Assembly (NCBI GenBank): GCA_027382625.1
Contig: JAJKFJ010021574.1
Coordinates: 62,001 to 126,000, forward strand
DNA from: Tetmemena sp. SeJ-2015
Lineage: Eukaryota; Ciliophora; Spirotrichea; Sporadotrichida; Oxytrichidae
DNA: 64,000 nucleotides
Direction of reading: 5' to 3'
The notes under the pieces were generated by a model. It searched no databases, was not told the DNA's origin, and worked only from the letters and a program-made list of their open reading frames with translations. Position numbers and translations under genes: made by a program. The stretch's first letter is position 1. Each line of letters begins with the position of its first letter. Shown here piece after piece: positions 24,401 through 36,979 of this stretch.

Positions 24401-24640
24401 GCTAATTCAATTTTATAATGAACGAGTTAGAATTGTAGTCTTAAATTTTTGTTTCTGGGATTTGCACTCTCAGTATTTTAGGCGAGTCAAGAGAAATATC
24501 TTTCTCACTGTCAAAAGAAGAATATCCTCTTTTATTTGGCGGGTTAAAGCATTCCTCCAGTGCAATTTATTGCTTCTGCTTTAACTGACTAATCTCTTAA
24601 ATAAATTTAAAGAGAGTGAGAGTTGGGCGGATAAGTAATT
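21440..24640 (-). CDS. Long coiled-coil protein
   Basis: Reading right to left: an N-terminal region with EISQLKQKQQIALEECFNPP (about 24610-24550), ASIDLNEPYKNLAHQPNSGR (about 24350), then a long charged heptad-type coil (about 23950-23380; examples DLERLKEKERQRYKLIKQEK, LEDMKHKIEVLQNQYMILQ, LQIEAWATELQKVQRELF). A Ser/Asn-rich middle and a second short coil follow (ELKKLKRRMKQSQLEDELVK, about 21890). The tail NLIGNYDQKRGSHSRYDPYQ ends at TGA 21442-21440. Several frame steps indicate IESs that I did not map exactly. The start codon is not identified. The organisation suggests a cytoskeletal or basal-body-type protein, but no family is recognised. Confidence 0.55.
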
Positions 24641-24809
24641 TGTTTAAATTTAAATTCAAAATACGAAAGAAATATGATACCCAAGCATTAAAGACTCTCA
24701 ACTTGCACAAGCCAAGTCATTCAATAAGCTTTATTATTTTTATTAAAGCTTTACTGCAATCTTACCAACCAAAGGAGAAGCACAAACTTAATCTAACAGA
24801 AATGTTGCG

Positions 24810-27074
24810 ATGAGCAGTTGCTCTCAAGAAAGACCTATTTTCTAAGAATCATTTTCAGAACCTAATTCGGTTCATAATTCTTCAATTAGTCAAGTCAAGC
24901 AGTCAATTAGGACTAGTGCCAGAGTTAAATTAGCTAAAATCATCTCTCTACCCGCTATACATTCAGGAAGAAGCAGTTCAATACAAGAGTGATCCCAAAC
25001 AAGAGAAAACAGCATTTCAAGATTCTCATAGTAAGCAAAAAAGATTGAACAAGATCCAAACAGTTTACTTTTGCAGCTCTATCTAGCGAAAACTGAAGGA
25101 TTAAGGATTGAGACCTAATTCAGCTTAGCATATTATCCTCATTATGCATTTATTAAGAGCAAGAAAGATTCTTAAATCAGTTTTAAGATAGATAATTTCA
25201 TAAGCTTTAAATGACTGAGAACGGCTTTGGAGACAAAAGTGCATTTGTTTTTAAAAGATACTTGAAAACTTCAGAGTATGATAGGATAATGCCGAGAAAT
25301 AGACCTCTCTTTGAATAATTTCGGAGGAAACAATCTAAAGATGATATTTGATTCCTTTTAGATGAAATGTAATCATAACTATATAGAGTATAATGCTTTT
25401 ACAATGAAAGGAACTAAGTTTAGTTTATAAAGGGGCAAAAGATAATTATTACTTTTTAAGGAATGTGGTTTATTTTAATCAAGATTTAAAGCACATTAAA
25501 TTTTTTTTAGCATATTTAACTAAGCAATTTTACTTAAAACGATTTATTATTTGCAATAATATTCCTTGAAGTAGAACAGTAAGATGGTAATTTTAAAAAT
25601 GTAGAACAACAATATCAGTCAAGAAGATGCTCCTCTGATAAAATCTTTGCTTTTGAATCATCCTTCACTAGCAGCGATAGATTTCAGTAATAAAGATTCA
25701 TTCAAGCAAAGAAATAAATTTGGTAACAAAGGATTACAAGCTATAGTGGAAGCTATAATTTAAGAAAGATAAATTTGGCTAAATGAGTCTAATTAGTATG
25801 ATAAATGTTGCAGGCAACTTCATTTCTGATGCCTCCCCAATATAATTTTAATAAAAGCTTTACCTCATTTTTGTATAATCATTGATGTTTCTCAAACAGT
25901 CCCAAGTTGTAAGCTTAAACCTATCAAATAACGAAATTGGAAAGGATTTCATCTCAAAATGCGCAACTTACTTGTCTTAACTTATGGAGTTAAGACTCAG
26001 TAATACAAGATAAATAATTAAGCACTCATTGACTTATCTTAGAACCTTTCTACTGGGAAAATATGTCTAAAGATCCTTGATTTAAGCAGAAATACATTTT
26101 AAGGAGAGGGGTTAATCAAATTTCTTGATTCTTTTAAAAGCAATCAGTCTTTGAAATAGCTAGATCTCAGCTGCAATAAATTATAATCAACTGTTCATTT
26201 AAAAGGATAGTTTAAAATATTGTGAATGACTTTTCTAATGCAACAAGTTCATAAGTTATTGAAAATTTCCTCACTCAAGAATAAATGCCTTGAAACTTTG
26301 AACCTGACCTAATGCAAAATAACTCTTTAAACTATCTATTCTATAGCAAAGGGTTTATCTAAAAATGTGCTTTAAAGTACTGATTCTTTAGCAAAACAAG
26401 AGAATTACAGATTATGGAGCTCTAACGCTAATTAAGAGTTTGAATGAGAATTAGTAAAGCACTCTCATAGAGTTAGACATGTCTAGTTGCAATTTGAGCT
26501 TTGAAATGACTGAAGATGTACACCAAATGAAAGCCGCTCTATTTATTTTTAACTCTTGGAAATAAATTCTCAGTAGATTAATTCATGACACCTGAGCAGT
26601 AGAATGATAAGATAAAGTAGAGCGCTGCCAATCTCCATATTGTAATTAACTTTTATAAATCTGTTTGAAAAACTACTCAAGAGCTTCTATGAATACTTAG
26701 CAAAGCCTTCCGCACTCAACTTGTAGATAAAGTAAAAGCGATGCTTCTGAATTAACATATAAGAGTCTCTAAATTTTAAATTGAGAGATAATCTTATCAG
26801 AGATTAGCAAGCATAGAAAGTTATGCAAGCTTTGAAAAATTCTCAAAAACTAGGTTCAGTAACTCTAATTTACACTCTACGATTTTTAAAAATTATTAAA
26901 TCGATTCCTATGAGAATATTGATAGAGATGAATCCTTGCAATTATGGGCTATTAAAGGAGTTTGAAAATTATAATGCAAAAAGTGCTACTATCAGAAAGA
27001 AAGTCTTCTCCCAAAATTAGAAGAGAGATTAATCAATTAAAAATAATTCTATTAAAAATGAAAATAAGATATGA
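24810..27074 (+). CDS. Leucine-rich-repeat protein (ribonuclease-inhibitor-type repeats)
   Basis: The start at 24810 gives MSSCSQERPIFQESFSEPN. A CAAGAG repeat near 24986 and 25002 would remove an in-frame TGA and lead to KTAFQDSHSKQKRLNKIQTV, but the next frame is uncertain. Leucine-rich repeats start near 25600: LLLNHPSLAAIDFSN and NKGLQAIVEAI, then VVSLNLSNNEIGKDFISKC, LKILDLSRNTFQGEGLIKFL, SLKQLDLSCNKL and TLIELDMSSCNLSFEM. The roughly 28-residue spacing and LxLSxN..G cores fit RI-type repeats, a protein-binding fold. The C-terminus is lysine/asparagine-rich and ends at TGA 27072-27074. It starts divergently from the coiled-coil gene. The binding partner is unknown. Confidence 0.68.
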
Positions 27075-27196
27075 TAAGAGATATTATAAGATTAATTAAA
27101 TAAATAGGTTTTATATTTTGTTAAAATTTGATTAACAGAGCTTATCTCTAAGCTTGAAACATTTAAATAAAAGTTTTAGCGAGATGTTGTGAAACT

Positions 27197-27578
27197 TCAT
27201 ATTGCTTAGAAATGAATTATACTTTCATCATCGTCTTCGCCATCATTAACGTCTTCATCATCTTCATATTCCTCAAATATGACATCGCAATCGTTTAGCT
27301 ACCTAAACATTTGACTGTTGTCCCTTTGCAAGTGCTTTAAAACTATACAATTAAAAAGTCTTCATATCGGCTAAGTAGGGACTATATTGAGCATTTATGC
27401 TTTCATAGGTCTCCTAAATAGTTTCTGCTTGCTGCATGAAGGACAGAATTGGATCGATGTCACTAGCTTGATCATCTAAGTTTTTGTAGTTGGAGTAAGG
27501 ACACTTGTATTGAACTGCGTCATTGTCTTCATTCTAATCAGATTGGTGATCCTAATTCCCATCTCTGCTGTCCTCCAT
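27197..27578 (-). CDS. Small acidic protein, complete
   Basis: The start at 27578 gives MEDSRDGNQDHQSDQNEDND, then YSNYKNLDDQASDIDPILSF and a helical middle. A frame step near 27350-27330 is bridged by a short T-run pointer to KHLQRDNSQMFRQLNDCDVI, followed by an Asp/Glu-rich end and TGA at 27199-27197. It is about 120 residues. The C-terminal acidic tract hints at a chromatin or chaperone-like role, but nothing specific is recognised. Confidence 0.5.
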
Positions 27579-27699
27579 GTCAAACACTATCAAGCTGCTT
27601 CAAATTTATAAGATGTGTGTTTGTCTGTGTATGTATTTTCTATGATTGATTGTTTTGACTTTGTATTGAATAAATTAATCAATATTTATAGACTTTAAA

Positions 27700-28450
27700 A
27701 TGACAGAAAGCTTGAAATCTTCGCACAGATCTCACTCCGCCCATGAGGACTAGCACCATAAGAAGATGACAGCTTACTAGAAATTCACCACTGAAAACAA
27801 ACTTAAATCAAATATAGAATTTGGTGTTTTGCAATTTTTAATAAAACAAGAAGCCTTGGACACTTTTCAACATTATGACTACTCTGGGGTCAATTGGATT
27901 GGCTGTGGGTACATACTTGGTTCTCTTTAACTAAGAAGAAGACTGCTCTGGAATGAAGACCGCACTGTGGATGGTGTTCATAATGCACATAGTTAATGTT
28001 TTTGAGACACTCATGAACATCGCAGGCTTAGAGAAGAAACTTTGCAATAGCTACATGGTTTGTGGCTTCTTCATTTTTGAGCTAACAGTTCTTATCTACA
28101 TTAATAAATTTATGATTGATTCATTCATAACATGTAAACTTAATAAAAAGCTGAAAGAAGAATTAATTAAATAGATTTATGTATAGGTGGTGTACTTTGA
28201 GGCGATGCAAGGTGGAATCTGTATTTCAAACACAACACTCATGTACTTCTGGCTCATGGGTTAGATTCTGGTGTTCTATGGAGTGGTGGTCGTCACAGTA
28301 TGTTTCTTCTTTAGAAAGTTTTGCCAAGACCCCCGTCTTCAAGAAACTGAGGCTAACTATTCACTTAAATACAATTATCCTTTGAGATTGAATGAACCAA
28401 TAATTTAAAATTATAAGCCCTCATAAAAAAAATTTCCCTAAAATCTATGA
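27700..28450 (+). CDS. Four-helix membrane protein, complete
   Basis: The start at 27700 gives MTESLKSSHRSHSAHED. A clean IES (27801-27842) separates TTENK from KPWTLFNIMTTLGSIGLAVG. Four hydrophobic segments follow: IMTTLGSIGLAVGTYLVLF, ALWMVFIMHIVNVFETLM, MVCGFFIFELTVLIYI and FWLMGQILVFYGVVVVTVC. A cytosolic tail runs from RKFCQDPRLQETEANYS to TGA at 28448-28450. The total is about 235 residues. An ATTTATG repeat around 28108 and 28175 is not used, because its removal would break the last helix. No family is recognised; a tetraspan protein of an internal or ciliary membrane is plausible. Confidence 0.65.
27801..27842 (+). other. IES in the four-helix gene, pointer AAAACAA
   Basis: Seven-base pointer copies are at 27794-27800 and 27843-27849. 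Removal joins QKFTTENK to KPWTLFNIMTTLGS in frame. Confidence 0.86.
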
Positions 28451-28786
28451 TTAAGAAAATAGATTTAATTTCAAATTAGTTTTAATCCTTGGAATCATAC
28501 TGATCCAATTTAGGTTAGTAGATCTCTTCTATTTTTATTGTCATAAAATTTCAACAATATTAAAACAATGTTGTTATCTTATTTATTATGATTTGATTGA
28601 GTAGCTTGGGGAAAGATATGTGGTGGTGTTATTATTTGTTTAAAAGTTGCTACCTATGTTTACTCTCCTCTTATCAGAAATTAAGATAATTGAAGTTTCA
28701 ACTTAATTAAGCTGTGTCACAAATTATAAATTATTCCTTTGGTTTCCTAATTAAATAATTTATATAAATAAATCTCTAAATAATCT
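28451..28786. other. Intergenic AT-rich DNA
   Basis: No supported gene. It separates two co-oriented genes. Confidence 0.4.
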
Positions 28787-30044
28787 ATGAAAGCGTTATT
28801 GTCATCTGTCGCCAAGAACTAAAATGAGTCAAAAACTAATGAAGAATCTAATCCTGCAAAACTGCTCGCTGGTTTGGGGAATTCACCTAACTCAAAATAA
28901 AATAACGGATAGAGCAGGAATATTGCAGAGATGCTATTTGCAAAGAGAGGATAAGCTGAAACAGAGGATAAACCCTAAACAAATACACTCAAACTATGTA
29001 AGATTATAAGTCAAACAAATCAATAATTAAGCCAATATGGTTCATTAAATTATGAAAAATAAAGTTAAAGTATAAAGTTTTAAGTCAAATGTTGAAATAT
29101 TGTGCTAGTTAAGAATAAGATTTTGCAGGCAACTCAGTTTATGAAGATAACGAATCAGACTCTCCAAGAAGCTAAGATAGAATCCAAGGGCTCTTTGAAT
29201 AAGCTACTCGTAACTGAGAATTCTATACGCTCTCATATTAACAAAGCCATGAAAAAGATGAAATTAGAGCACCCCTTAAAGAGATCTCAATTCATTGATG
29301 TCTGCAAGCACCTCAATCTTTAATATTTACCTTATAGCAATAATTAAATAAAATTTAAACGAATCTTCATATCTCTTTTCTGCAAGCTACTGAGGCAATT
29401 CTCTTTTACAGAGGGAAGGAGCTAGATAACTCAGAAAATTGCGACCCAGAAAGACTTGTAAAGTGGATGAAAGAAAATGTAAAGGTGCTTCGACCTATCA
29501 ATCCAGATATCGAAGATGAGTCTTACAACGAACTAATCAACTTTAGGAATAATAAACCTATTACTCTTACATTGTTAAATAGAAATGCTTTGTTTTTTAG
29601 TGATACTCATAGTTTATTGCAGCAGCTGGAAGTCCTTCAAAGCTTAATAAATCAGTGAATGTAGAACAGCAAAGCAATTTCGTGCCAAGGAAGTCATTTA
29701 GCAGCTAACCAAACATGGGTAGGACAAGGAAGAATGACAGATTAAAGAATCTGCTGGTAAACTAATCTCATGATACTGGACAGTTGCTTCCAAATCTGCG
29801 AAATAGTCTCATCAACAACTAGACTACTTAGGATTAGCTCTTTTTTTGTTTTGATTCCAGCAATTTGCAAGCTACTACCGCTGCTTCAATCAACCTACTC
29901 AACTCAACTGCTAATAACTTCTCATTTATAATTTCTCATAAGTATCCAGGAACATAAATGGAAAGTCTAACTTGCTAGGTTCAAGAGCCTATAACACAAA
30001 CTACTCTAGATATTTAACTTAATTTAAGTTATCAATTTAATGAT
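28787..30044 (+). CDS. Protein with a possible TFIIS N-terminal (LW/Med26-like) domain
   Basis: The start at 28787 gives MKALLSSVAKNQNESKTNEE, then LLAGLGNSPNSKQNNGQS. After an IES comes a helical region ATQFMKITNQTLQEAKIES, KAMKKMKLEHPLKRSQFIDV and LVKWMKENVKVLRPINPDIE. Near 29620 it reads QQLEVLQSLIN, then across a frame step FRAKEVIQQLTKHGQDKEES and AGKLIS..W (about 29680-29790). The L..L..L / V..L.KH / A..LI..W pattern is that of the TFIIS N-terminal domain of transcription-elongation and Mediator proteins. IES 29736-29744 removes an in-frame TGA inside this domain; a second TGA nearby is unexplained. The end is uncertain. The domain call is tentative. Confidence 0.42.
29736..29744 (+). 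other. 9-base IES carrying an in-frame TGA, pointer AAGAAT
   Basis: Pointer copies are at 29730-29735 and 29745-29750. The insert plus pointer is 15 bases, so the frame is kept. Removal turns KHGQDKEE-stop into KHGQDKEESAGKLIS. Confidence 0.6.
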
Positions 30045-30225
30045 AAGGAGGAGGTGGAGTAAACTAGTCAACCTCTTTTAGGTCTAAGCTTGAATACGAT
30101 AGAGATTTCTAGTCAGAGATCTCTCTCTATTACTACTTTTAATAATTTCAATATTTTGAGATGCACTCTTGCATCCAAAACCTGAAGCGAATCATCAATT
30201 TATGATGAAACTCATGTTTTTATGA

Positions 30226-32460
30226 ATGCCATCTTTAAAGAAGAAGATGTTTGAGCGTCTGGAGTAGATGAATGAAGAGCTAGTACAGAGTTAAGGTGCT
30301 CAAGGCATTCAAGCTGGAATTTAAGCTCGACGCAGACTCAAAGAGCGCTATCTAGCCAAAGAAGAGAAGGAGGAAAAGGAACTTGACAAACTCATAGAGA
30401 GAACTGCAAAGACAAGTGCTCTCCAAGCCATCAATCTCAATAATTTCATATGTTCACGAATATATTCACTAATTTGCTAAGGAAGAAGTGGAGTGAAACT
30501 AATCAAGCATACATAGTGGTGTCCAAGATAGACTCCGAAAAGAAAATGCAAAAGATAAACGACTATTGCTTCAACAGGTATATTCTTTGATTCTATTATA
30601 TCAAATTCATTATCAAATAAATTCCAAACCCGAACCTGCATTCCTCTTCTCAAATGGGAATACACGTAATGGGAGAAACTGAATTCTGAATGATAATTCC
30701 TAATCTGCTTGAAATTATTGAATCTGATTATTATATTGAAGAGAAGCACAGCTTATTATAAACTTTTGACTATTTATTTCTTAAAATCTCTTTTTCATAT
30801 CCATTAGTTTACTTAGGTTTTATAATAAGGGTTGTAGACATAAATTGTATTGTTCATTGAATAATTTGGAATATTGTTGCATAGAGATATGTCAGTATTA
30901 TACACTCAGCCCCTATTTTCGAAAAGTTTCAGTTTCCTTCTGTATTGCCTGGACGAAATTGGACTCAGCTCTATTCTGTTATGGTAAAATTTAGCACTGT
31001 GAGCGCTCTTTGTCAGCCAATTATTGCTAAAACCATTAAAAGGTAATTCAATTATTCTGCAGTTATTGGGAAAATCCTCCGACACTGTTATGCCAATTTT
31101 AGATGGTTTTAAAGAAACCTCTCTAAAGTGCTGTAAGGACTCAAAAAAGTGGCTACTTACTGTAAAAGCAGAATTTCTAGCCAGTATTGCAAAATAGGAG
31201 TTAGAATCATAATAATGTAGCAACCCTATTGCAGTAGCGTTAAATTTAATTTAATAGAATTGATTGTCATGAAAATGTTATCTCTCAGACACTAAGTCTC
31301 CAATTAGCTGTCAACAACAGCCACCGAAACCAATCATGTGCTCCACAAAACTAAGAGATTTAAAAATTTACAAAGCTCCTCAATGAAGGAGCAAGGAGAG
31401 CAACTTACTAGCTCTAAGATATCTGCGTTAGATGCCAAGAGGCTAAGTCTATCTCAAATTAAAACCATAGATCTGTAGCTTAAAAATCTAAATCAGACTA
31501 ATGAACATGAACTAGTTTCTAAGTTTAGATTAAACAGCTCCGCAATTTATAATTAATTTTATTTGCTTTCTGCTTTTTAAATTCAATTGCATCTAGATTT
31601 ATAACTAGAAACAAAGAGGATGGCTTTCTTCAGCTTCAACGCTCTGCGGATTTTTGCTTACATATTTAAGATTTAGAATTTTTCTATTAATTTTTATTAC
31701 AACAGGCGTTGTAAGAAAGATAAGCCAATTAGCAGCGGTGTAAGAATTCCTGTGTTATATCCAATGCAAATTTATATTATTTGTAATTCTGGAGAGAGTG
31801 TACTAGATAAGAGTAGAGTGGCTTAAAGAAAAATATATACACGAATGACTACTACCTCAAGGGAAGCCAAAATAACCACCATATCTTCAATCAAATGTTT
31901 TCATTGTTTAAAATTATTATTATTTAATTAATATCTCTCCAAGAAATAAAAAGTCCAGAGTTAACTAAAATAGCAATTACTAACTCTTAAACATTAAGAG
32001 ATCAGCACAAATATTTTTATTTTCCTATTATCTCCATGTTTTCTTTTTTCTTTTTTAAATGTATTATGACAAAAAGAAGGTTTGAATTCAGATAGCGTAA
32101 TTGGCTAAAATTCTTTGGATTTAAAGAAAAAGTGGAAAGGGTCAAAGTCCCCTGCTATAGATAATAACTCGAAGAAGGGATCTTTCGCCAGAGAGACTAA
32201 AAATTTTAATAAACTACCTCTTAAATGCGCTTAAGCAAAAACCTTTAAGTAGCTTAATTTATTTCAGAACTCTGAATTTAAGTCAAGACACTCAATTAAT
32301 TATAATCTTGAGCTAAAGGGAACGATAGAGAATCTGAAATTTGAATTTATAGTTTAAATTTAGAGATAGAGATGCAAAATTTAGAGAATTCAGGAAAATG
32401 GTAGAATCCTTCTAGGTTTTCTCTATCTCCTGCAAGTTATTTATACGCTTATATAATTTT
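30226..32460 (+). CDS. Unrecognised charged/Lys-Ser-rich protein
   Basis: The start at 30226 gives MPSLKKKMFERLEQMNEELV and a charged coil (RRRLKERYLAKEEKEEKELD). A TTCA-type pointer near 30446 and 30465 leads to TNLLRKKWSETNQAYIVVSK. Further plus-strand coding segments are YSVMVKFSTVSALCQPIIAK (about 30980), KEQGEQLTSSKISALDAKRL (about 31390), DKPISSGVRIPVLYPMQ (about 31720) and NSDSVIGQNSLDLKKKWKGS (about 32095). The order is normal and frame steps indicate unmapped IESs. Whether all pieces belong to one gene is not certain. No family is recognised. Confidence 0.4.
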
Positions 32461-32764
32461 ATTAAAGATAATTTATTGTAAAATTAATTTAATCCTAGGA
32501 AGGAGAGAATAGAAAAATAAAACTGAATTTAAAAGTAGCATAAGAGAGTGTGGTAATGTGATTATCATTTTAGAGCAATACAGAATATACTCATATAAAA
32601 GGATTTGAGAGAAAGTTTGATAAATTATCATATTTTTTTTAATTGAATAAGATTTAAAAAGTATAAAATTTGCCATTTAGCTTTCCCTTAGAGGTTTATT
32701 AATTCCTTTATTAATTTTATCAAGGCTAAGAAATAAAATTGAAGGCCAACTCATTTAAAACGAG

Positions 32765-35700
32765 ATGGACATTAATGAGCAGAAATCAATTAGAAATTAA
32801 AATTCTCACTCAAATTCTCAGACTAGAAAACTCGATAATTCCAACAGTCAGCACAGGTAGAACTTCATCAGGGTAGATTTTTTTTCCTAAAAATCTGATG
32901 AAGACTCTTCTTTTATTTATGAAGAGGGGGGTGGAATAGATGAGTTTGAAGAAGGTGAAGCCCCAAAGCTAAAAATAAAGAAGGACTCTCTAATTAAAGT
33001 GATCAAATTAACTATAATAAGAGATACACTCTACATTTAAAATAAATGCATGATCATAAATCCTCTTTATAATGGGGAATAATTTTAGAAAAATTATTAA
33101 TTCATATTTTAAGAACTTAAAACCAAAATTATACTTAATTTAAAGGATAAATAATTAAACTCTGGGTTATACATCTGCTAGGAGAAATAATAAAGTTAAC
33201 TTATTAATTGAGAAAATTTCAAAAAAGATGCAATAAAACTATCGCAAAGAAAGCAGTTAAAGTAGAAACAAAAACAGAGGAAGTAACATGCATTTTAATT
33301 AGACACCTCCCCAAAGGAAGAGCGCATTATCAAATTACTCATCTAAGTTTTCAGTTTATGTTAATTGTAAAGTAGTAGTATAAAATTAGAACTATAAAAT
33401 TAAATAATTTAAACAATTTGAATTAGTATGTCTCACCATCGTCGCGTTTAGGCATAAACCCAATCAACTCTCTAGATCTCACTTCAACTGGCTTGCATCT
33501 TGGGCAGCTGCAAACAACGAGTAACAAATTTTAGTTTTTAATATATTTTAAAGAGGGCATATCCTCTTAGTAAAGACCTCATTTAAACTTAAAATAAATC
33601 CCAGACCAGCTCTCAATAAAAAAAGAGCGCTGTGAAGTAGTCATGTAACGCCTAGCAGATATAGCAGAGTCCTCTTACCCGCCAAAAGCAAGTGAACTCT
33701 TTAGTGAAATAGAAGTGCTCTTCTGAATAAAAGCAAGAAAAGCTCACCAGTATAAGAACTAAGCTAGGCTTGGATAAAGTTTTGAAGACAGAGAGGGCCT
33801 TGATAGCTGACACATCAAGATTGAATCTGATCGGAGGTTAGAAGCCTTCAGATTCGACTGTAAGCAGAAATTCATTGGCCAAAGCACTCAACACCTCTAA
33901 GTGTGATTCAAGCAGATTATCTCTCACAGCTTCCAAGAAAACTACTGCTAATCCAAGCAGAAACTAAAATCCTAAACTCTATTCAAACACAAGTTACATA
34001 TTATAATGAGGTTGCTTATTAGTTACGGCGCACAGACTACCAGATAGAAACCTATGAAAAGTAAGGAGCAAGTCTCAAAAGTTGAATCAGTACTTTATGG
34101 ATTCATTCGTCATGAGCTCTCCCACTAATGCGTCAATTTATCAACCCAAATATTATTTCTATCTCTTAAATGCTTCTGAAAGTTTCAAAAATAGTTCATC
34201 TTATGTCTAGTAAACTATCTAGCAGAAGTAAAAGTCTGAAAATCCATCTAGGATTAGTAGAAATGCTTAGACAAACTTTTAGAGAGTGCAAAAGACTCTC
34301 TACTCCCAGACTTAATCTGTTTAGAAACTCCTGAGAGTAGAAAGTGCTAGCTCAAGTAGAAGAGTCAGCAAGAATGAAAACGAATTGGCTAAGCCAAGTC
34401 TAAGAGAATTAAAGCCGATATCTAAAGGTGTTTCAAATTATGATAACAAGATCAAGAGCTTTACATAGTTGTCCATTTAATTTTATTAGATGAAACAATT
34501 GCTCAAGGTAAAGATAGGATCAGAGAAATCTCCAACTCGGCGAAGCAAGGAGTAATTTTCTTTTATTTAAAATATCATGATTAATGAATTGTCCTCAGCA
34601 CTCTCATAGGATTTATTCGTAAGCTCAAATAACCAACAGTTTCAAAAGAGCCGAAAGAGGCTTCGATAGATGAAATCTTAAGACTTCATCTCAAATAATT
34701 ACCAAACGCTAATTGATGAGTACCAGGTCATTCCTAATGATTTTACTTTCTGGTAAATCATTTTTGTCTATTTAGATTGCAGATACAGTGTTTTGAAAAA
34801 CCACGAGACTTTTGCTTCTCGATTTGATGAGGTCACACAATAGCAAAGCTTCGCCGACGTTTAAACAATAGATGAGGTCAATAAGGAAGTTTTCATATCT
34901 TTTTAGAAGTGGAGCCATTTTTGTAATTAGCACTGCAAAGCTCACAAGAAAAACGCCAAGCAAAAAATTTAGCTTCAAAGCACTCAAACCCTAATTGCAA
35001 ATACTAACAAAAGCCTGTCGGGTAAAGTCCTTTATTTTAGATAAAACAGGATAATATATCTCCCGTATGCTATGGCCAATCTGACTATCAAAATGAGCAA
35101 CAGCTAACAAGCTAAACTTTGAGTTATTTACATATTGGCTATAAATATTTTTTGAGAGAAGAAATCTCTTAACCCAACTTACTCTCACCCTAGATAAGCT
35201 ATCTAGAATTTTTGAACAACGAAAAAATCTTTCTCAAAATTATCTCTCTTTTATTAATCATAGCTTCTCCACTATATTTTGCTTCTATGAGTCATCAAAT
35301 TCAAGCTAAATTATCTCAGAAGAGACAAGATTACAATATTGCGGAGCTTTAAATTGAGCAATTTGTAGATCATCATACGTAGCCAACACTTGCTTAAAAC
35401 TTTAACAACTAAGAAGATATTATAAAAGGAAGGAGCAGCTACGATAACTCATTTAATCTTAATTGGCTCTTTATTAAATTGAAATCATTAAAGAAAGGAT
35501 TTATCTAAAAAACACAAAGTTCGCTTATAGGCTATTAAGAATTTTGTTAAGATCAAAAGTTAGAGTAGATTAGCTACACTAAGCATCAATAGACTAATTT
35601 AATTTAAACTCTTTGAGTAAATTAAATTCTTATGGGCTCGTGGTTCCTGCAGTAGCTTAAGCTTAATCTCCGTTTTCAGTTTTGACGGAAAGAGAAAAGA

Positions 35701-36855
35701 TATTCATTACGATTTGACTTTCAGAGCTCTGGATGATTTCAACAATTAGACCGAGTCTCTAATGTCATCCAAAAAGTTACTGCAAACTTCATATTTTTAT
35801 CATAGTAATACTTTTTAATGATTGAACAAGGTCTATCCAAATAAGTGTGAACGTGAACTTAGGAGAAGGTAACTATAAGCGATTATAGATGAGAATTTAA
35901 TAAAAAAGAGAATTTAATTAGATATTAAATTAAAATGGATTAAATCAGTGACATTTGAAGAATATAATTTTAAATAATTATTAGACCATTCGATTGGCAA
36001 TAAATTATAAGAACTTTTCATTCTTCTAACTTTTGTGTGGGGGTGGTCAGTAAAGAGTTATAAGCGACACAAGTTCAAAGATAATTGGAATTGAGATTGA
36101 GATAAGTGCGCGATACATATCTCACTACTGAGACGTGCTGAGAGGATGATGAAAGAAAAACTCGCATTATTTTTTATAAGCTATGGACAAGCTGCAGATC
36201 AGGTAGTGAATCTCTGATTTCAACTGCCACGAAGTTGCAAATCCCCATTTATAGTTTATCTACTCATCGATATTTATTAAAATTCCAACTATAGTTATAT
36301 ACTCAGATGAGGATCTCTTTGAGAAAGTATTCTTATTCGCTAGGGAAAATAACTTCAATGATGTATGTTATTTATTTTCTACTTTTGCTTTCAATTTATT
36401 TTTAAAGATTTTAATGACAAGCGCAAAAAGAAATTCTATGACACAATCATGCAAATAGTTACACAAAACTAACTAACAAAATCTCAATCTAATCTAACTC
36501 AAGACCTTTAAAACTTCTTATTAAATTTTCATTGAGTTAAAGATGCTCCCATTTTTAAGGGAAGTAATAAAAATAGCTCCAAACAAAATACTTAAGACTT
36601 AGAAAAAATAGCTGATCTTAACCAAAGAAGAGAAGCCAATCCTTTTCTTTATAACTAGTAAAATTCTCAAGTTGCAAGATTTATAAATTAAATTTTAATA
36701 ACTTAAGATTTGAAACATACCTCTCTGGAATTTAGAATGAGGAAAGTGTGCACCACACTAACATTCTAGCTTCTAACTCAGTGAGTGAGAATTCAAGCAA
36801 CAAGGTTCCTTAGGACAATATTTTTTTCCATACATTTTTAATCAGAGCAGCTTGA
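32765..36855 (+). CDS. Unrecognised Ser/Gln/Asn-rich protein
   Basis: The start at 32765 gives MDINEQKSIRNQNSHSNSQT, then an acidic stretch (FIYEEGGGIDEFEEGEAPK). Long low-complexity coding follows, for example TKLGLDKVLKTERALIADTS (about 33750), SSSRRVSKNENELAKPSL (about 34350), EVNKEVFISFQKWSHF (about 34890), SHQIQAKLSQKRQDYNIAEL (about 35290) and SDEDLFEKVFLFARENNFND (about 36310-36365). It ends ILASNSVSENSSNKVPQD.. with TGA at 36853-36855. Gln is mostly encoded by TAA/TAG. Several frame steps suggest IESs of 20-60 bases. A composed, partly folded protein of over 1,000 residues is likely; function unknown. Confidence 0.45.
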
Positions 36856-36979
36856 TTACATAAATTAAACCTATATTTAGATTAGTAAATTATAATAAAA
36901 TTAAGGATATTTAATTTCGACATTTAAATGAGTTGAATAATTGCTGATTTTGTTTGAAAAATTCGTTTATATTTGGTTC

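Noticed and set aside
28108..28181. ATTTATG direct repeat as an IES pointer in the four-helix gene
   Set aside because: Removing the interval would shift the frame and destroy the last hydrophobic helix; the uninterrupted frame is better.
30906..31223. 105-residue minus-strand frame
   Set aside because: The plus strand carries a longer open frame continuous with clearly coding sequence downstream.
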